NCBI RefSeq assembly: GCF_000936425.1
Contig: NZ_AVFK01000023.1
Coordinates: 1 to 64,000, forward strand
Direction: 5' to 3'
Source: Skermanella aerolata KACC 11604
GTDB lineage: Bacteria > Pseudomonadota > Alphaproteobacteria > Azospirillales > Azospirillaceae
DNA length: 64,000 nucleotides
This document shows positions 60,899 to 64,000 of the stretch, in pieces (the stretch's first letter is position 1; the number at the start of each line of letters is the position of its first letter). The position numbers were made by a program, and so were the translations under genes. The notes beneath the pieces are model-generated. The model had not been told where the DNA came from, made no database searches, and saw only the letters and a list, made by a program, of their open reading frames with translations.

Positions 60899-61525
60899 TT
60901 ATTCGATAGCGGCGTCGCCTTCCGGCAAAATGCCGATACCTGTCGCCAGCCCGACCGCGACGGCCTCCTCGGCCATCAGTATTCGTTCGGGCTTCTTGCG
61001 GGGTAACCGCACGGTTTCCCTGACGAAGTTCGCATCGACCCCGTACTCGATGAACCGGCGCACCATCCGGGCATTGGCGCCAACCAGCAGATCGTATATC
61101 TGGGATGTTGGCACATCGTCGGAAACCATGCCGGCGTGGATCATCAGCCTGGCCGTGGGATGGACGATGCGGGTGATCGCTCCGGCCAGCATGAGCGCAC
61201 AGGCGCTGTAACAGATGCTGTCGGCTGGCACGTATGCCGTTATGCCGCGGCGACGGAATTCCTGGGCGACCGCGTCACCCGCTCCCGCGAGCCCGCCTGG
61301 GCTATCGAGGATCACCAGCTTGACGCTGTCCGGCATGCTTCTGACGAGGAGCACCAGATCCGAAACGACAATCCCGTCGATGACCAGCCACCTGTCCGTC
61401 TGAGTGACCTGGGGCGGAGGAAAGTCTCTGGGGATGAACAGGGCGGAGTGGAGCAGGTCACACCCCGACAGAAACGCCAGCAGGGCAGCGGCGATACCGA
61501 AGCGGCACGGCGACAGTAACGGCAT
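60899..61525 (-). CDS. ClpP-fold periplasmic lipoprotein (COG3904-like)
   Basis: A 208-residue predicted lipoprotein. The leader ends in the lipobox FLSGC (Cys22). The mature part has the crotonase/ClpP fold: VKLVILDSPGGLAGAGDAVAQEFRRRG, the nucleophile region DSICYSACALMLAGA (Ser between Cys residues), and the His-containing MIHAGM. The spacing fits a SppA/ClpP-like serine protease of about 200 residues facing the periplasm. Substrate unknown. No partner ATPase is expected for this class. It lies 86 bases from the LDH gene on the same strand. Confidence 0.7.
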   Translation of the reverse strand: MPLLSPCRFGIAAALLAFLSGCDLLHSALFIPRDFPPPQVTQTDRWLVIDGIVVSDLVLLVRSMPDSVKLVILDSPGGLAGAGDAVAQEFRRRGITAYVPADSICYSACALMLAGAITRIVHPTARLMIHAGMVSDDVPTSQIYDLLVGANARMVRRFIEYGVDANFVRETVRLPRKKPERILMAEEAVAVGLATGIGILPEGDAAIE

Positions 61526-61611
61526 GATCGGTCCTTAGCTCGACTTTGCCTGTTCTCGATAAAGTATCGATGCCCCCCGACGGCTGGCCTGCCGGCCATA
61601 ACCCCCAACTT

Positions 61612-62583
<972 letters not shown>

Positions 62584-62618
62584 TCAGGGTCAAGGTTTCT
62601 GAGCTGGTGCCGTTTGGC

Positions 62619-64000
62619 TTACCGGCGGGAGTGTAACGGTTGGGGATCGACGTGCAGTTCGCCCGATCCTTCGAACAGGACGACGACGGAGCGTGCCGCC
62701 GCATGATAGGTGAGACCGGACAGCGGGACCGCCGACTCCCATGGGTTGATCTCCTGTGGCGGTTCAAGCGAGGTGTCGATCCATCGACGCCAGCATCCGG
62801 TGCCGCATACCGGCGGCAATTCGAATTCCAGCGCCTCCCAGTACGCGTTCAGGATCAGGTAAATGCTGGGTCCGGCCTGGTAAAGCCGTGCCTCGAAAGC
62901 AAAGGCATGGGAATGCTCCCCCCAATCCGGCTGCCCGATGTTTACGCCGTGCCAGGTCTTGCTCGCGTGGCGGATCAGTTCGTTCAAGCTCCAGCGCCGG
63001 CGCTCGTGCGTCATGTCGCGCAGGCGCCGCCATGCATTGAGCAGGGTTACGAACCGATGCAGATCGGCATGCTTCTCGACCAGGTTCCAATCGAACCAAC
63101 TGACCTCGTTGTCCTGGCAATAGGCGTTGTTGTTGCCGTACTGGGTGCGCAGCACCTCGTCACCCATCAGGATCATGGGCATGCCGAGCGAGAGCAACGT
63201 AACGGTCAGGAAGTTCCTCACCTGCCGGTTCCGCAGCCTCTCGATGCTCCGGTCTTCGGACGGCCCCTCGACGCCGCAGTTCCAACTGCGGTTGTCGTCA
63301 GCACCGTCGCGGTTGCCCTCCCCATTGGCCTCATTGTGCTTCGCATTGTAGGACACGAGGTCGTTGAGGGTGAAGCCGTCGTGACAGGTGACGAAATTGA
63401 CGCTCTGCTCCGCCTCGCGTTCCTCGTGCCCGTAGATGTTGGGACTACCGACCAACCGGTCGGCGGCCCGCGCCGCCGATCCAGGCTCGCCGCGAAAGAA
63501 GGCCCTGATGTCATCGCGGAACCTGCCGTTCCACTCCTTCCAACTGTCTCCGATGAAGCTGCCGACCTGGTAGAGGCCCGCCGCGTCCCAGGCCTCCGCG
63601 AAGAGCTTGGTGCCCGCGAGCGCCGGGTCCGTGTCGATGTCCCACAGAACCGGCGGGTTCGGGATCGGCTGTCCCGACGGGTCCCGCGCCAGGATCGACG
63701 CGAGATCGAACCGGAATCCGTCCACATGCATTTCCTTCACCCAGTACCGGAGACTGTCCACGATCATCCGGCGGACGACGGGGTGGTTGGCATTCAAGGT
63801 ATTGCCGGTGCCGGTGTAGTTGGCGTAGCGTTCGCGGTCCTCTTCAAGAATGTAATAGGCGGCATTGTCCAACCCGCGAAAACACAGCGTCGGTCCGTCG
63901 TGGCCACCTTCCGCGGTGTGGTTGAACACGACGTCGAGGATCACTTCGATGCCCGCCCGGTGCAGCGCCTTGACCATGTCGCGGAACTCGTTCACGGGAC
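62619..64000 (-). CDS. glgX: Glycogen debranching enzyme GlgX, C-terminal part (runs off right edge)
   Basis: The last ~460 residues of a GlgX-type isoamylase (alpha-1,6-glucosidase, GH13). The reading continues past the window edge. Visible GH13 regions are EVILDVVFNHTAEGG (region I), GFRFDLASILARDPSG (region II, nucleophile Asp), FAEAWDAAGLYQVG (region III, acid Glu) and VNFVTCHDGFTLNDLV (region IV). The C-terminal beta domain ends at 62619. It removes short branches left by glycogen phosphorylase. The first ~250 residues, including the N-terminal carbohydrate-binding domain, lie outside. Confidence 0.9.
   Translation of the reverse strand, partial: PVNEFRDMVKALHRAGIEVILDVVFNHTAEGGHDGPTLCFRGLDNAAYYILEEDRERYANYTGTGNTLNANHPVVRRMIVDSLRYWVKEMHVDGFRFDLASILARDPSGQPIPNPPVLWDIDTDPALAGTKLFAEAWDAAGLYQVGSFIGDSWKEWNGRFRDDIRAFFRGEPGSAARAADRLVGSPNIYGHEEREAEQSVNFVTCHDGFTLNDLVSYNAKHNEANGEGNRDGADDNRSWNCGVEGPSEDRSIERLRNRQVRNFLTVTLLSLGMPMILMGDEVLRTQYGNNNAYCQDNEVSWFDWNLVEKHADLHRFVTLLNAWRRLRDMTHERRRWSLNELIRHASKTWHGVNIGQPDWGEHSHAFAFEARLYQAGPSIYLILNAYWEALEFELPPVCGTGCWRRWIDTSLEPPQEINPWESAVPLSGLTYHAAARSVVVLFEGSGELHVDPQPLHSRR

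Overview
The window is GC-rich (roughly 65%) alphaproteobacterial DNA, most like a megaplasmid or chromid of an Azospirillum/Skermanella-type member of the Rhodospirillales. This rests on the gene families present (a rhizobial-plasmid DUF1612/HTH protein, a Rep_3-type initiator, two ParA partition loci, PaoABC-like molybdoenzyme genes, TRAP transporters, PEP-CTERM proteins). The species is inferred, not read. I saw no rRNA, tRNA or CRISPR array.

Layout. (1) 1-960: the 3' part of an IS1-type transposase abutting a decapitated apbE. (2) 961-12.9 kb: a HAF-repeat PEP-CTERM protein, a class I glutamine amidotransferase, a MarR regulator divergent from an RclC-like membrane protein with paired palindromic operators, an ABC substrate-binding protein, a SnoaL-like protein, a prolyl oligopeptidase, and a three-subunit molybdenum hydroxylase with a divergent TetR regulator. 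(3) 13.8-22.2 kb: a catabolic block with a LysR regulator divergent from an SDR, a split transketolase, a TRAP transporter and a 3-hydroxyisobutyrate-dehydrogenase-like enzyme. (4) 22.3-24.8 kb: a quinone oxidoreductase and ABM-domain pair, with a divergent LysR.

(5) 24.8-31.1 kb is a mobile-DNA zone. It holds a truncated duplicate of an integrase 3' end joined to an IS5-family element, a lower-GC PEP-CTERM gene, a MITE-like inverted-repeat unit, a DUF6481 gene, the intact tyrosine recombinase and a DUF1016 (PDDEXK) protein. (6) 31.2-41.1 kb is the replicon backbone: a DUF1612/HTH protein, the Rep initiator, an array of palindromic iterons, a DnaT-like HTH protein, ParA plus a partner gene, and a second ParA/ParB pair bracketed by three copies of a 16-bp palindrome (candidate parS).

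(7) 41.4-49.5 kb: a six-gene minus-strand set of exported, mostly unnamed envelope proteins (Rap1a/Tai-like, glycine-zipper lipoprotein, DUF2092, repeat-rich Gly/Gln/Thr protein, alpha/beta-hydrolase lipoprotein, membrane-anchored protein), several with 4-base overlaps, behind a TPR protein. (8) 49.5-51.5 kb: an AT-rich gap, an IS66-like scrap and two small genes. (9) 51.6-64 kb: a stress/energy set with an AI-2E-type permease, a FabI-like reductase, an MscS channel, PPK2 polyphosphate kinase, a DUF2279 protein, an AspT-like transporter, a PfkB kinase, a ClpP-fold lipoprotein, L-lactate dehydrogenase and the C-terminal part of a GlgX debranching enzyme running off the right edge. This block resembles hypoxia or carbon-storage gene sets.

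The observations most worth following are the bidirectional palindromic iteron origin, the double partition architecture, the envelope operon, and the split-transketolase pathway whose substrate is not evident.
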